DNA of 55,124 bases from Oscillospiraceae bacterium (lineage in GTDB: Bacteria; Bacillota; Clostridia; Oscillospirales; CAG-382), in the NCBI GenBank assembly GCA_015063785.1, contig SVTM01000016.1, positions 1 through 55,124 on the forward strand, in the 5' to 3' direction. Of this stretch, positions 25,369 to 33,467 are shown piece after piece. Under the pieces are notes generated by a model, which saw only the letters and a list, made by a program, of their open reading frames with translations, was not told the origin of the DNA and made no database searches. Each line of letters opens with the position of its first letter. The first letter of the stretch is position 1. Position numbers and translations under genes: made by a program.

Positions 25369-26136
25369 TTAAGCGTTGAATTTTTTTGCAAAAAGGCGCA
25401 GGGCGTTATTGCGCAGGATATTTTCTTTATGTATTTCGTCGATAAGGGCATATTCTATTCTGCCGCGCTGAAAGCCCGAGGCGTAGGTATCGGTGCCGAA
25501 AAGTATGCGCTCTGAGCCAACCTTTCCCACCACAGTTTCTATTCCCTTGTTTCTGCTGCTGGCAATGCCCGAGGTATCGACGTAAACATTTCCGTTTTCG
25601 GCGTTTGCAATGGCATCCTCGTTCCCCTGTCCGTGGGTGCAGACATGCGCCATGATGAAGGTTGCATTCTTGTATTTGTTTGCAAAGGGCAGGATATAGT
25701 CGGGGGCAGCTTCGGGATGGATCTGGACTATTGCTCCGCGCTCATTTGCAAAAGAGCAAAGCTCATCGCCATACTCTGTCAAAGAATATCCGTGGCAAGG
25801 CGGATGAAGCTTGATTCCGACGCATTTGGCACTATCAAGCATTCGGTCTGCCTGGGCGTAGGTGTTTTTGTTGCGCGGATCGATTACAACCCACTGATAA
25901 AGGTGATCAACCTTTTGCGAAAGGTCAAGCATATATTCGTTTTCTTCTTCAACATCCTCGGTGCGAAGAACGGAAGAAAATGTTGAGCAGAGCATTTTAC
26001 CGATATTACACGCACGGTTTAGCTTTGTCAGATATTCAAGTGTCGCATCGTAAAACCTATCCTCGGGGCTCGAATCAAATCTTGCACCGTGATTGATATG
26101 CGTGTGGCTGTCTATGGCGATTATGTCTTTTATCAT
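25369..26136 (-). CDS. Amidohydrolase-family metal-dependent hydrolase (lactonase-like)
   Basis: 255-residue TIM-barrel hydrolase of the amidohydrolase-2 group. The metal site is visible: HTH in IDSHTHINHG, His in IVQIHPEA, His in IMAHVCTHG, and Asp in LFGTDTYASG. Relatives include sugar lactonases and decarboxylases; a lactonase would suit the nearby sugar oxidoreductases, but this is inference. The ATG at 26136 is chosen because GGAGG lies five bases upstream; the frame also opens at 26151 without such a site. It has its own promoter and is a separate unit between the two oxidoreductase operons. Confidence 0.8.
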   Translation of the reverse strand: MIKDIIAIDSHTHINHGARFDSSPEDRFYDATLEYLTKLNRACNIGKMLCSTFSSVLRTEDVEEENEYMLDLSQKVDHLYQWVVIDPRNKNTYAQADRMLDSAKCVGIKLHPPCHGYSLTEYGDELCSFANERGAIVQIHPEAAPDYILPFANKYKNATFIMAHVCTHGQGNEDAIANAENGNVYVDTSGIASSRNKGIETVVGKVGSERILFGTDTYASGFQRGRIEYALIDEIHKENILRNNALRLFAKKFNA

Positions 26137-26175
26137 AGCATCCTCCGACATTTTATAAAACTATACTTTTAGTCA

Positions 26176-26204
26176 ATTATAACACACAAAATCTTCTATT
26201 ACAA
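26176..26204 (-). promoter_or_regulatory. Promoter of the amidohydrolase gene
   Basis: Minus strand: TTGTAA (26199-26204), 17-base spacer, TATAAT (26176-26181). Confidence 0.6.
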
Positions 26205-26239
26205 TAGTCATTCGCGCAAATACAATGCAAATTTGAGCA

Positions 26240-26275
26240 AAAAAAACAAAAGCCGTGCACACTGCACAGCTTTTG
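26240..26275 (-). terminator. Intrinsic terminator after the second Gfo/Idh operon
   Basis: Minus strand: CAAAAGC and GCTTTTG arms with an inner GTGCA/TGCAC stem, followed by a run of T residues. It lies about 20 bases past the stop at 26296. Confidence 0.8.
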
Positions 26276-26295
26276 CGTACCATTGTTTATAAAGT

Positions 26296-27384
26296 TTAAA
26301 GTTCATCAAACGCAACCGGTCTTCCCAGCTCCGCAGATTTGTAGAATGCCTCGATGATACCTGCGACATTAATGGTTTCCTCGGGCTTTATAATCGGTTC
26401 TTTGCCGTTGGCAATAACCTCGTAAACGTCCTCGATCACATGGAAATGACCGGAGAAGGGTGCTCCCTTTTCGTGTCTTTCGGGCAGGATATCTACATTT
26501 GTATTGCTGTCAAATCCCGAGAGAACGCTGCCTGTGGGAAGATCTATTCCCGCCTTTTCGCCGATGATGCGGATGGTGGTCTCGTCGGGCAGATTTGCCG
26601 CCCAGGCGACCTTGAAGTTCATCTTGACGCCGTTTTTGAAATTGACACAGCCGCAGGCGAAATCTTCAACGTCCATTTCGGCAGGGTCAAACGGGCGAAC
26701 ATTTTGAATATTGCCGGTAAGCGCTCCGCTCGACTGGGCAGTGCCCAGCTCCTCACAGAACTTTTTGAAGCACGAACCGCTGACAGATTCAACATCAGGA
26801 TTTCCCATCAGCCAAAGCGCCGCATCAAGCATATGAACGCCGATGTCAACAAAAGCTCCGCCGCCGCTCTTTGCCTTGATGTGGAAGGTGCCCCAATACG
26901 GAATACCTCTGCGGCGAACACGGGAAAATTCGCAATAATAAGGGGATCCCAAAGCACCGCTCGAAATAAAACCTTTTGCAGCGATGCGATCGGGAGTGAA
27001 GCGCATGGTCTGGCATGCTGTGAGGAAAAGTCCCTTTTCCTTTGCCAGCGAGAACATTTCCTTTGCATCAGAAAGGGTGAATGCCAGGGGTTTTTCGCAG
27101 ATAACGTTTGCCCCGTGGGAAAGTGCAAGCATTGTGAAATGCTTGTGCAGCATATTGGGGGCGCAGACCGAAACAAGGTCGGGCTTCATTTTCTGAAGCA
27201 TCTCCTGCGCGTCGGTGAAATAGTTGGGAATGCCGTTTTTCTCGGCAGTGTCCTTTGCTGCCTTTTCAAAAGCGTCACAGACTGCAACTATCTCGTATCT
27301 GTCCGAAAAATTCTTGTACGCGGGAATATGTGCGGAATTTGCGATCATACCACCGCCGATGATGGCTACTCGTAATTTTTTCAT
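26296..27384 (-). CDS. Gfo/Idh/MocA-family oxidoreductase
   Basis: 362 residues. Rossmann motif AIIGGGMIANSAHIPA (7-22), a canonical EKP motif at residues 97-99 (ICEKPLAF), and the catalytic block GGGAFVDIGVHMLDAALWLMG. This is the most standard of the three Gfo/Idh proteins in the region. Its ATG overlaps the upstream TIM-barrel stop by four bases (ATGA), pointing to coupled synthesis of the two enzymes. Likely a sugar or glycoside dehydrogenase using NAD(P); the substrate is unknown. Confidence 0.88.
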   Translation of the reverse strand: MKKLRVAIIGGGMIANSAHIPAYKNFSDRYEIVAVCDAFEKAAKDTAEKNGIPNYFTDAQEMLQKMKPDLVSVCAPNMLHKHFTMLALSHGANVICEKPLAFTLSDAKEMFSLAKEKGLFLTACQTMRFTPDRIAAKGFISSGALGSPYYCEFSRVRRRGIPYWGTFHIKAKSGGGAFVDIGVHMLDAALWLMGNPDVESVSGSCFKKFCEELGTAQSSGALTGNIQNVRPFDPAEMDVEDFACGCVNFKNGVKMNFKVAWAANLPDETTIRIIGEKAGIDLPTGSVLSGFDSNTNVDILPERHEKGAPFSGHFHVIEDVYEVIANGKEPIIKPEETINVAGIIEAFYKSAELGRPVAFDEL

Positions 27385-28163
27385 ACTCTCACCTCGTCAA
27401 GAAAGCCGAGGGTGAAGCAATCGTCACGGGTTGCGCGATATTCGAGTCCAACGTATCCGTCATATGGCAGAGTGGCAATATGCGAGATGACGTTGGGATA
27501 GTTGATCTCGCCCGTGCCGGGTTCGTGGCGTCCGGGACAATCGGCAACATGAAAATGTCCTATGCGCGAGATCTGCGCATCAATGCTTTCGATAAGATGG
27601 CCTTCGGTCATCTGCTGATGGTAGATATCGAAAAGCATCTTGACGTTTTTGCTGTCCACCTTTTCGAGGATGTCAAAAAGGGGCTTTGAATAGGGCATGT
27701 AATAATTCTTTCTGTCGGTGGCGTTGAGCGGCTCGACAAAAAGGTTGATGTTTTCTTTTTCGGCATAAGGCTTTACGGCAAGAAGACATTCGAGGATGTT
27801 TTCATCCTGCTGCTCTTTTGAGATATCGTCTCTTGTTTCGCCGATAAGCACGATCATTCCGTGAGCAGAAAGCTTTCTGTAAGCCTCGACGCTCTCGCCG
27901 AAGGCTTCGATAAGCTCGTTCTTTCTTCCGCTGTTGAGAATACCTCTTGAAAGATCGTACGAAAGCTTTTCGTCGCGGCAATCGATGTTGAAGATCGAAA
28001 GGTTCTGTGAGTTTTTTTGAAGCTCTTCGCAAACACGCGAAAGATCCTTGTTCGACCATTTCCAGAATTCGACGGTATCGATCCCACAGCGCTTGACCTC
28101 GGAAAAGCGGTCGTAAAAATCCTTATACGCAAACATCATGTCGATGCAGGCACTGTATTTCAT
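27381..28163 (-). CDS. Hydroxypyruvate isomerase-like TIM barrel
   Basis: 260 residues of the xylose-isomerase-like superfamily, closest in motif order to hydroxypyruvate isomerase-type proteins: NLFVEPLNATD (Glu), MLFDIYHQQM (Asp, His), HFHVADCPGRHEPGTGEINY (His and the strongly conserved G-R-x-E-P-G-T-G stretch) and VGLEYRAT (Glu). All expected metal ligands are present. It is translationally coupled to the following Gfo/Idh gene and is preceded by a third Gfo/Idh gene 24 bases upstream. Substrate unknown. Confidence 0.86.
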   Translation of the reverse strand: MKYSACIDMMFAYKDFYDRFSEVKRCGIDTVEFWKWSNKDLSRVCEELQKNSQNLSIFNIDCRDEKLSYDLSRGILNSGRKNELIEAFGESVEAYRKLSAHGMIVLIGETRDDISKEQQDENILECLLAVKPYAEKENINLFVEPLNATDRKNYYMPYSKPLFDILEKVDSKNVKMLFDIYHQQMTEGHLIESIDAQISRIGHFHVADCPGRHEPGTGEINYPNVISHIATLPYDGYVGLEYRATRDDCFTLGFLDEVRV

Positions 28164-28187
28164 CGGTGACCTCTCTTTTCGGAAGAA

Positions 28188-29465
28188 TTAAAGTTCGTAA
28201 TAATCGATGGGTTCGAAGGTGAGCTTTGCCCAATCTGCAGGAGCATCTCCAAAGTCCGGAACGTCCATGGGCATACCATCACGCAGAGCAGACTCGTGGG
28301 CGATGATGCCGGGGATCATGTATCTTGCCGAATCCCACGCGTTGTTGGGAGGAAGCTTGCCTGTAACGACAGCGCGGAAGAAGTCGTCAACAAGGTAAGG
28401 ATGGGAGTTGTAGTGAACTGTGTGGGGAACGTCGCGGAACGCCTTGGGAAGTCTTGCAAGGTCGTGAACTGCCGCAAAGCCACGGTGGGAAGGTTCGGAA
28501 ATGGGCGATTCGTGGATATTGAAATCTGCCATTTTCTGTTCTTCAACATAGTGCTTTGTGTTAACAAGGTCGCTGACGTATTCGATGTTGGTGGTGTCTG
28601 TGCCTGCGGCAACGCCCTTGATAAGAACGTGCTGAGTTACAGAACCTTCATACGCACCCTTGTCACCATAGAGACAGGTGATGTAGGACGAAGGCTTGTG
28701 GCCTGTACCTACACGGCGGAACTCGTTGATTCTGGCAATACCGCCGCCCGACATTTCCATGAGGGCTGTTTCGTTCGAGAAGGGGTTGTCCCAGTTGTTC
28801 TTGCCCACGCCAAAAATACCATCTTCGTGGTTGTCGCGGTAACCCATGCAGGAAACCTTCTTGGCATATTCGTTGATGACAGAAACGATCATCGAGATCG
28901 AATGTGTTGAATAGTACATGGGAGGAATACCCGCAACGCGCTTCCAGTTGGGTCCGCCCGAATGAGCGAAGGCATAGCTGAAGCACTCCATATCGTGATA
29001 GTACTGGCTTTCGCCGTATACAAACTTACCAAGCTTGCCCTGGTTGTAAACGTCGCGGCAATAGATCGCACAGGGGAAATAATAGCAGGTTTCGCCTGTC
29101 ATATAGGTGAGTCTTGTTTCCTTGACAAGCTCAATGATCTTCTGGCATTCCTCGATGGAGGTGGACATGGGCACAGCCGAGAAAACGTGCTTGCCTGCCT
29201 TGAGGGCATCGATTACCATGGGACCGTGGAGATGGCGCTGGGTGAAGAGGGCGATACATTCGATATCCTTTCCCTCTTTAAGAAGCTGTTCGTAAGAATT
29301 GAAAACGCGGGTGATTCCGCCGTGCTTTTTGATGGCGGCGTCACAACGCTCGGGAATAAGATCGCAGATGGAAACTTCGGAAACGTTGGGATGAGATTTG
29401 AAAAGCGGAATAAAGAAATCCGAAAACTCGCCCATTCCGACAATACAGACTTTTACTTTTTGCAT
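28188..29465 (-). CDS. Divergent Gfo/Idh/MocA-family protein lacking the EKP motif
   Basis: 425 residues with an N-terminal Rossmann segment (CIVGMGEFSDFFIPL). At the position of the EKP motif it has HVFSAVPMS: Glu and Lys are replaced by Ala97 and Val98, and only the Pro remains. The later PPMYYSTHSISM contains the likely His. Its C-terminal half (NSHPYLVDDFFRAV, PGIIAHESAL) resembles other large Gfo/Idh members. It is first in the minus-strand operon with the hydroxypyruvate isomerase-like gene and the second oxidoreductase. Whether it still does nicotinamide redox chemistry is uncertain. Confidence 0.8.
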   Translation of the reverse strand: MQKVKVCIVGMGEFSDFFIPLFKSHPNVSEVSICDLIPERCDAAIKKHGGITRVFNSYEQLLKEGKDIECIALFTQRHLHGPMVIDALKAGKHVFSAVPMSTSIEECQKIIELVKETRLTYMTGETCYYFPCAIYCRDVYNQGKLGKFVYGESQYYHDMECFSYAFAHSGGPNWKRVAGIPPMYYSTHSISMIVSVINEYAKKVSCMGYRDNHEDGIFGVGKNNWDNPFSNETALMEMSGGGIARINEFRRVGTGHKPSSYITCLYGDKGAYEGSVTQHVLIKGVAAGTDTTNIEYVSDLVNTKHYVEEQKMADFNIHESPISEPSHRGFAAVHDLARLPKAFRDVPHTVHYNSHPYLVDDFFRAVVTGKLPPNNAWDSARYMIPGIIAHESALRDGMPMDVPDFGDAPADWAKLTFEPIDYYEL

Positions 29466-29770
29466 TTTTATGTCATCCTTTCAAAAAAATATTGTTCTGA
29501 ATATATAATATCGCGATTTTTTTCAATAATGAATGGACAAAACGGTATTTTTCATGTATAATACAATAGTAGGACATCAAATAACTTTTTCATAATAAAG
29601 ATAATGGCGTTTTTGCTACAAGAAGGCTTGTGACCGTTTCGGTATTTTGCAAAGTGAATTTGATTTTTCCGGGCTTTCGCTGATATGTCGTAAAACGCAA
29701 GCAAAAAAATATTGACAACATATTCCTTTCAGCTATAATAGACTTAAATACAATTTTCGAGGTTATCGAC
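29466..29770. other. Divergent intergenic region between the Gfo/Idh operon and the GH38-like gene
   Basis: 305 bases without a supported gene. On the plus strand there are two promoter-like pairs: TGGACA (29534-29539) with TATAAT (29557-29562), 17 apart, and the better TTGACA/TATAAT pair at 29712-29739. On the minus strand TTGAAA (29521-29526) with TATTCA or TATATT near 29498-29505 is a weak candidate for the operon starting at 29465; an ATCGCGAT palindrome lies between those hexamers and could be an operator. The AraC gene at 32446 is a natural candidate regulator. Confidence 0.5.
29712..29739 (+). promoter_or_regulatory. Promoter of the broken GH38-like gene
   Basis: TTGACA (29712-29717), 16-base spacer, TATAAT (29734-29739); GAGG at 29759-29762 precedes the ATG by eight bases. 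Confidence 0.65.
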
Positions 29771-31396
29771 ATGAGAGCAAATAACAAACCTTTTTGTGTA
29801 TATTTTGTTCCGAAGACACATCACGATCTTGGATATACTCACACGATCCCAGAACTTCTGAATGTTTACTGTAAATATTATGATGATGTTATCGACTATT
29901 GTGATTCAACTTCCGGTAATCCTTACGAATCGCAATACAGATATACCGTGGAGTCTTTTTGGTCGTTGGACTATTATCTGAAACATACAAGCGGAGAGAA
30001 TATTGAAAAAATAAAGAAATACATAAAAGACGGTCGCATAGAAATACAGGCTTTTTACGCTAATGTGATTGACGGAATCTGCTCCGAAGAAGAAATAACA
30101 CGTATGATCTATCCTTCGGCAAAGTTTGCAAAAGAATGTGGCGTTAGGTTAAAAAGTGCGGCGTTGACAGATATTCCCGGTCTTAACCAAGGGGTGATCA
30201 AAGCTTTATCAAAAGCAAATATCCCGTATCTTTTTGCCGGTTTTCCCACATATTTTGACTGGAATGACTTTATGGGAGAAAAATCAACATCTCCCAACCG
30301 ACTTTGGGACGAAAACAGTTTGTTTGCCTGGGGTCATCCGTCGGCTTTCTTCTGGAAAGCGATAGGCGGAGAAAAAGTGTTTGCATGGCATCAGTACGGA
30401 TACGGATATATGGGAAACGATGCAAGCCCCGAGATTGAAGCGGAAGATTATGACGTTTTGAACGAAAAGCTACCTTGCTATATCGCAAAACTGAAAGAAC
30501 GCGGTGTGCCGTATGGCGTCATGCGTTATGTTGATCACGGACTTGACAATATTCGGCCGGAAAAGAGCGTTTGCGATATCGTTAAAAGATGGAATGAAGA
30601 TCACACGGATATAAAATGTATGGTCGCAACCGAGTCAATGTTTTTTGAAGCTTTGGAAAAAGACTGTAAAGAAAACATTCCGACGATATACGGAGAACTT
30701 CCCCATACCGATTATACCACTTTGTCGCTTACAGAAGCACAGATGACAGGACTCAATAATCATACAAAGCATGAATTGAACAGAGTCGAAAAGCTTGATG
30801 CTCTTTCTGTTCTTTCGTCGGAATGCGGTATCGGTGTAAACGTGATAACCGATATATATAAAGATATAATCATGTATGACGAGCATTGTTTTGGCATGAC
30901 ATATTATGACCATGAGGCAGAATACAATCGTACTTCAAAGATCGGATATGCGTATAAAGCTGCAATGAACACCGAAAAAGCAAAAAAGACCGTGGAAAAA
31001 TCCGCTACAAAAAAAGCTGACGGGCAGATATCCGTTTTTACACTTTCTGGAGTTAAAAGCGAATCGGTGGGGTGTGATCTGTATTGCGTCGACAAGTCTG
31101 AAAGTGCCTGTTCAGGCGAGTATATTTCAAGCGTCAACCGTAAATTATACATACAGACCGATGTGATTGACGACCCTCGTCTTCCGTATTACGGTCTGCA
31201 AAAACTATACGGCATGAAACGAACCGACTACGAAGTCAGACAGAATACATATTTCGTCCCATCGGGCGCGAATTTGTCGGCAGAAACCTATGCGAAGACC
31301 GAAATCGGGGGAGATTTTCAGGGATACCCATGCTCAGATCTCTGCCTTGAAAATGATCTTTATAAAATAACGGTTGACAAAGCAATAGTAAAGTAA
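29771..31396 (+). pseudogene. GH38-like (DUF5054-type) glycosidase, N-terminal part of a frameshifted gene
   Basis: 541 codons from a clear ATG with a good promoter and ribosome site. VPKTHHDLGYTH (residues 14-24) matches the zinc-binding H-x-H/D start of GH38-like barrels, and ALTDIPGLNQGVIKAL (Asp134) matches the nucleophile region. The frame ends at a TAA at 31394 directly after ITVDKAIVK. In the next frame the expected continuation VTIYDK...MSGPLADSIVLYSECFG follows without gap, so the intact protein would have been about 870 residues. A one-base loss near 31384-31390, an A-rich stretch, explains the break. Base composition is more AT-rich than the neighbouring operons. Confidence 0.78.
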
Positions 31397-31446
31397 CGAT
31401 TTATGACAAAATTGCAGAAAAATATATTTCAGACTGTGATTGTTGT

Positions 31447-32382
31447 ATGGGAGAGGTTGTTTGTCGGAATATCGAAACGGATATGCTTCACAAAGCAAGG
31501 CTCATTTCTTCAAAACACAGAATGTCCGGACCTCTTGCAGACAGTATCGTTTTGTATTCCGAATGCTTTGGTATGCCTTCCATCGTGACCGAAATAATAC
31601 TTTATCACAAGGTAAAACGAATCGATTTTTGTTACAGGATAACGATGGAAGCGATTCCGTTAAGAGAAGCATTTGTATTATTTCCGTTCGGGAACAGTGA
31701 TCCTGTTTTCTCTTTTCAGGGTATCGGCGCACCTGTTATGGCTTTTGATGATATTATTGCGGGCGGCAACACGAATCAATATGCCGCACAGCATTGGTGC
31801 AAGGTTGCCGGAAGCGATTTTGACTGTGTTCTTGCGTCAGATGAGGCAAGAATTATTGAATTCGGCGGTATAAATACCACGGCGGTCTCTCAGGCGCACC
31901 ATCATCTGAACCCCGCGGGATGGGAAAAACCGTATATCACAAGGCAAGATATTTCAAATTCTCATATAGCGTCAATGATACTTTACAGCAATTGCCAGAC
32001 GAATTTTCCTTTTGTCCAGCAAGGAGAAGTGATATACAGATATTCCCTGACCACAGGAAAAAACGTAGACTGCGAAGGATTTGCGGAAAGCTTTGTTTAT
32101 CCTCCCGCGATTTTGGACGGCAATACGGCACCGTTTTCGGTCGATACGGGAAACGGCAATGTCACAGTTTTAACACTTAAGCAAGCGGAAGACGGCGATG
32201 GAATGATCGTACGGTTAAAAGAAACGCGCAGTAAGAATGCCGATGTCGACCTTTGCAAAATGATGAGGGGAGATTTCAGATTTTTTCTGTGTGATTCACT
32301 TGAGAGGACAGTATCAGAAAACAGTCTGCAAGTATACACACTGAAACCTTATGAAACCGTGACACTGAGAATAAAAAAATAA
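31447..32382 (+). pseudogene. GH38-like glycosidase, C-terminal part of a frameshifted gene
   Basis: 311 codons from the first in-frame ATG, but the open frame extends back to about 31385 and joins the N-terminal part there. It has the beta-sandwich character of GH38 C-termini and ends in LQVYTLKPYETVTLRIKK, closely resembling the end of the intact GH38 protein elsewhere in this window (FKPFEIVTVRIV). No ribosome binding site stands before the ATG, which supports its being a separated fragment and not an independent gene. If the frameshift is a sequencing error, the two parts are one active enzyme. Confidence 0.75.
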
Positions 32383-32445
32383 GTGTTTTGTTCATACATT
32401 CCAAAATTTTACCTGTGTTATATTCTTTGAAAGGGAGCTGTTGTA

Positions 32446-33264
32446 ATGGAAAAGTTGGCATTTGACAGAATAATCGAAGGAACTTTTTCCGCCGACACTT
32501 TTTCGGTTACAGAGAAAACGGTATTCCCCCCCGAAGCTTTTGTGTGTCAGAGCGGCATGGTGCTGCGTGAAAGATTTTTTTACATTGTAAAGGGAAAAAT
32601 CTTTTTCGACGACGGCACCGGACAGGAAAAGATATTTAAAACCGGCGATATCGTATATCTGCCGTACAACGTGACCTATCGTTCGCGCTGGGACACCGCC
32701 GAAAACGGAAAATACCTTTCTGTCGGATTTATTCTGCGTGACGAAAACAACAGCATCATTTCTTTTTCGGACTCTATATCCCTGCTTCTTTCGGACAGAA
32801 AAAAAGAATTTCTCACCCTTTTTTCCGACCTGCGCAAGGTCTGGGCAACAGGCTCATACGGCTACAAGCTTGAAATGCGGTCAAAATTTTACGAAATACT
32901 CTACCGTCTTTCGGTAAACGCCGAGTATTCCTCGCTTAAAAGCTCGCGCAATACCGTTTACCGTGCCATATTCTACCTGGAAAACAACTACCTTTCTGAC
33001 GTAACGGCATCCGAGCTTGCCGACATGATAAACGTGAAGGAATGTATGTTCCGAAGAGCTTTTAAGGCAGAAAAAGGTATGTCCCCTGTGAAATACCGCA
33101 ATATGCTGAGACTTAAAAAAGCATACGAAATGTTATCAAGCGGTGAATATTCGGTGGTCGAAACGGCGATAAGCACCAATTTTGACGATCCCGGATATTT
33201 CAGCAAGCTTTTCAAACGACAGTATGGCATAAGCCCGTCAGAATGTATACCAAAGCAAACATAA
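32446..33264 (+). CDS. AraC-family transcriptional regulator
   Basis: 272 residues: an N-terminal cupin-like sensing domain (about 20-140; GTGQEKIFKTGDIVYLPYNVTYRS is the typical cupin strand pair) and a C-terminal double helix-turn-helix (about 165-270; SDVTASELADMINVKECMFRRAFKAE and VETAISTNFDDPGYFSKLFKRQYGISPSE). It lies 63 bases after the broken GH38-like gene, on the same strand and behind an AAAGGGAG site. By position it probably controls the surrounding carbohydrate genes in response to a sugar; no operator was identified. Confidence 0.9.
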   Translation: MEKLAFDRIIEGTFSADTFSVTEKTVFPPEAFVCQSGMVLRERFFYIVKGKIFFDDGTGQEKIFKTGDIVYLPYNVTYRSRWDTAENGKYLSVGFILRDENNSIISFSDSISLLLSDRKKEFLTLFSDLRKVWATGSYGYKLEMRSKFYEILYRLSVNAEYSSLKSSRNTVYRAIFYLENNYLSDVTASELADMINVKECMFRRAFKAEKGMSPVKYRNMLRLKKAYEMLSSGEYSVVETAISTNFDDPGYFSKLFKRQYGISPSECIPKQT

Positions 33265-33274
33265 AGCCATAAAT

Positions 33275-33358
33275 AAAGTTTTGGTCAAGCTTTTACAAAA
33301 GCTTGCGGTGTCAGGAGGCAGAGCCTCTTGTCGCTCTCCGCGGAGAGCGAAACACCCT
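33275..33358. repeat. Intergenic palindromic repeat element
   Basis: A compact series of three hairpins: AAGCTTTT-AC-AAAAGCTT (33287-33304), GAGGC-AGA-GCCTC (33315-33327) and the perfect 18-base palindrome CGCTCTCCG/CGGAGAGCG (33332-33349). The opening AAAGTTTTGGTCAAGC and the order of the stems resemble a dispersed intergenic element that I recall from Ruminococcaceae-type genomes. Only one copy lies in this window. Confidence 0.6.
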
Positions 33359-33378
33359 TTGCGCCATTAAAGTGCAAG

Positions 33379-33410
33379 AGAGGAACCCTCGCTGGGGGTT
33401 CCTCTTACTT
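33379..33410 (+). terminator. Intrinsic terminator after the AraC gene
   Basis: 10-bp stem AGAGGAACCC/GGGTTCCTCT with a seven-base loop, followed by TACTTTTC; it lies between convergent genes. The T tract is imperfect. Confidence 0.65.
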
Positions 33411-33467
33411 TTCAATATTTCAAATGTCAGGACGGGCCTTTAGCTTTTTCCTTGACTTTTAAATGCT

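Noticed and set aside
29590..29787. Minus-strand open frame ending in KIKFTLQNTETVTSLLVAK, faintly like a GH38 C-terminus
   Set aside because: It overlaps the promoter and start of the GH38-like gene, lacks a ribosome site, and the resemblance covers only a dozen residues.
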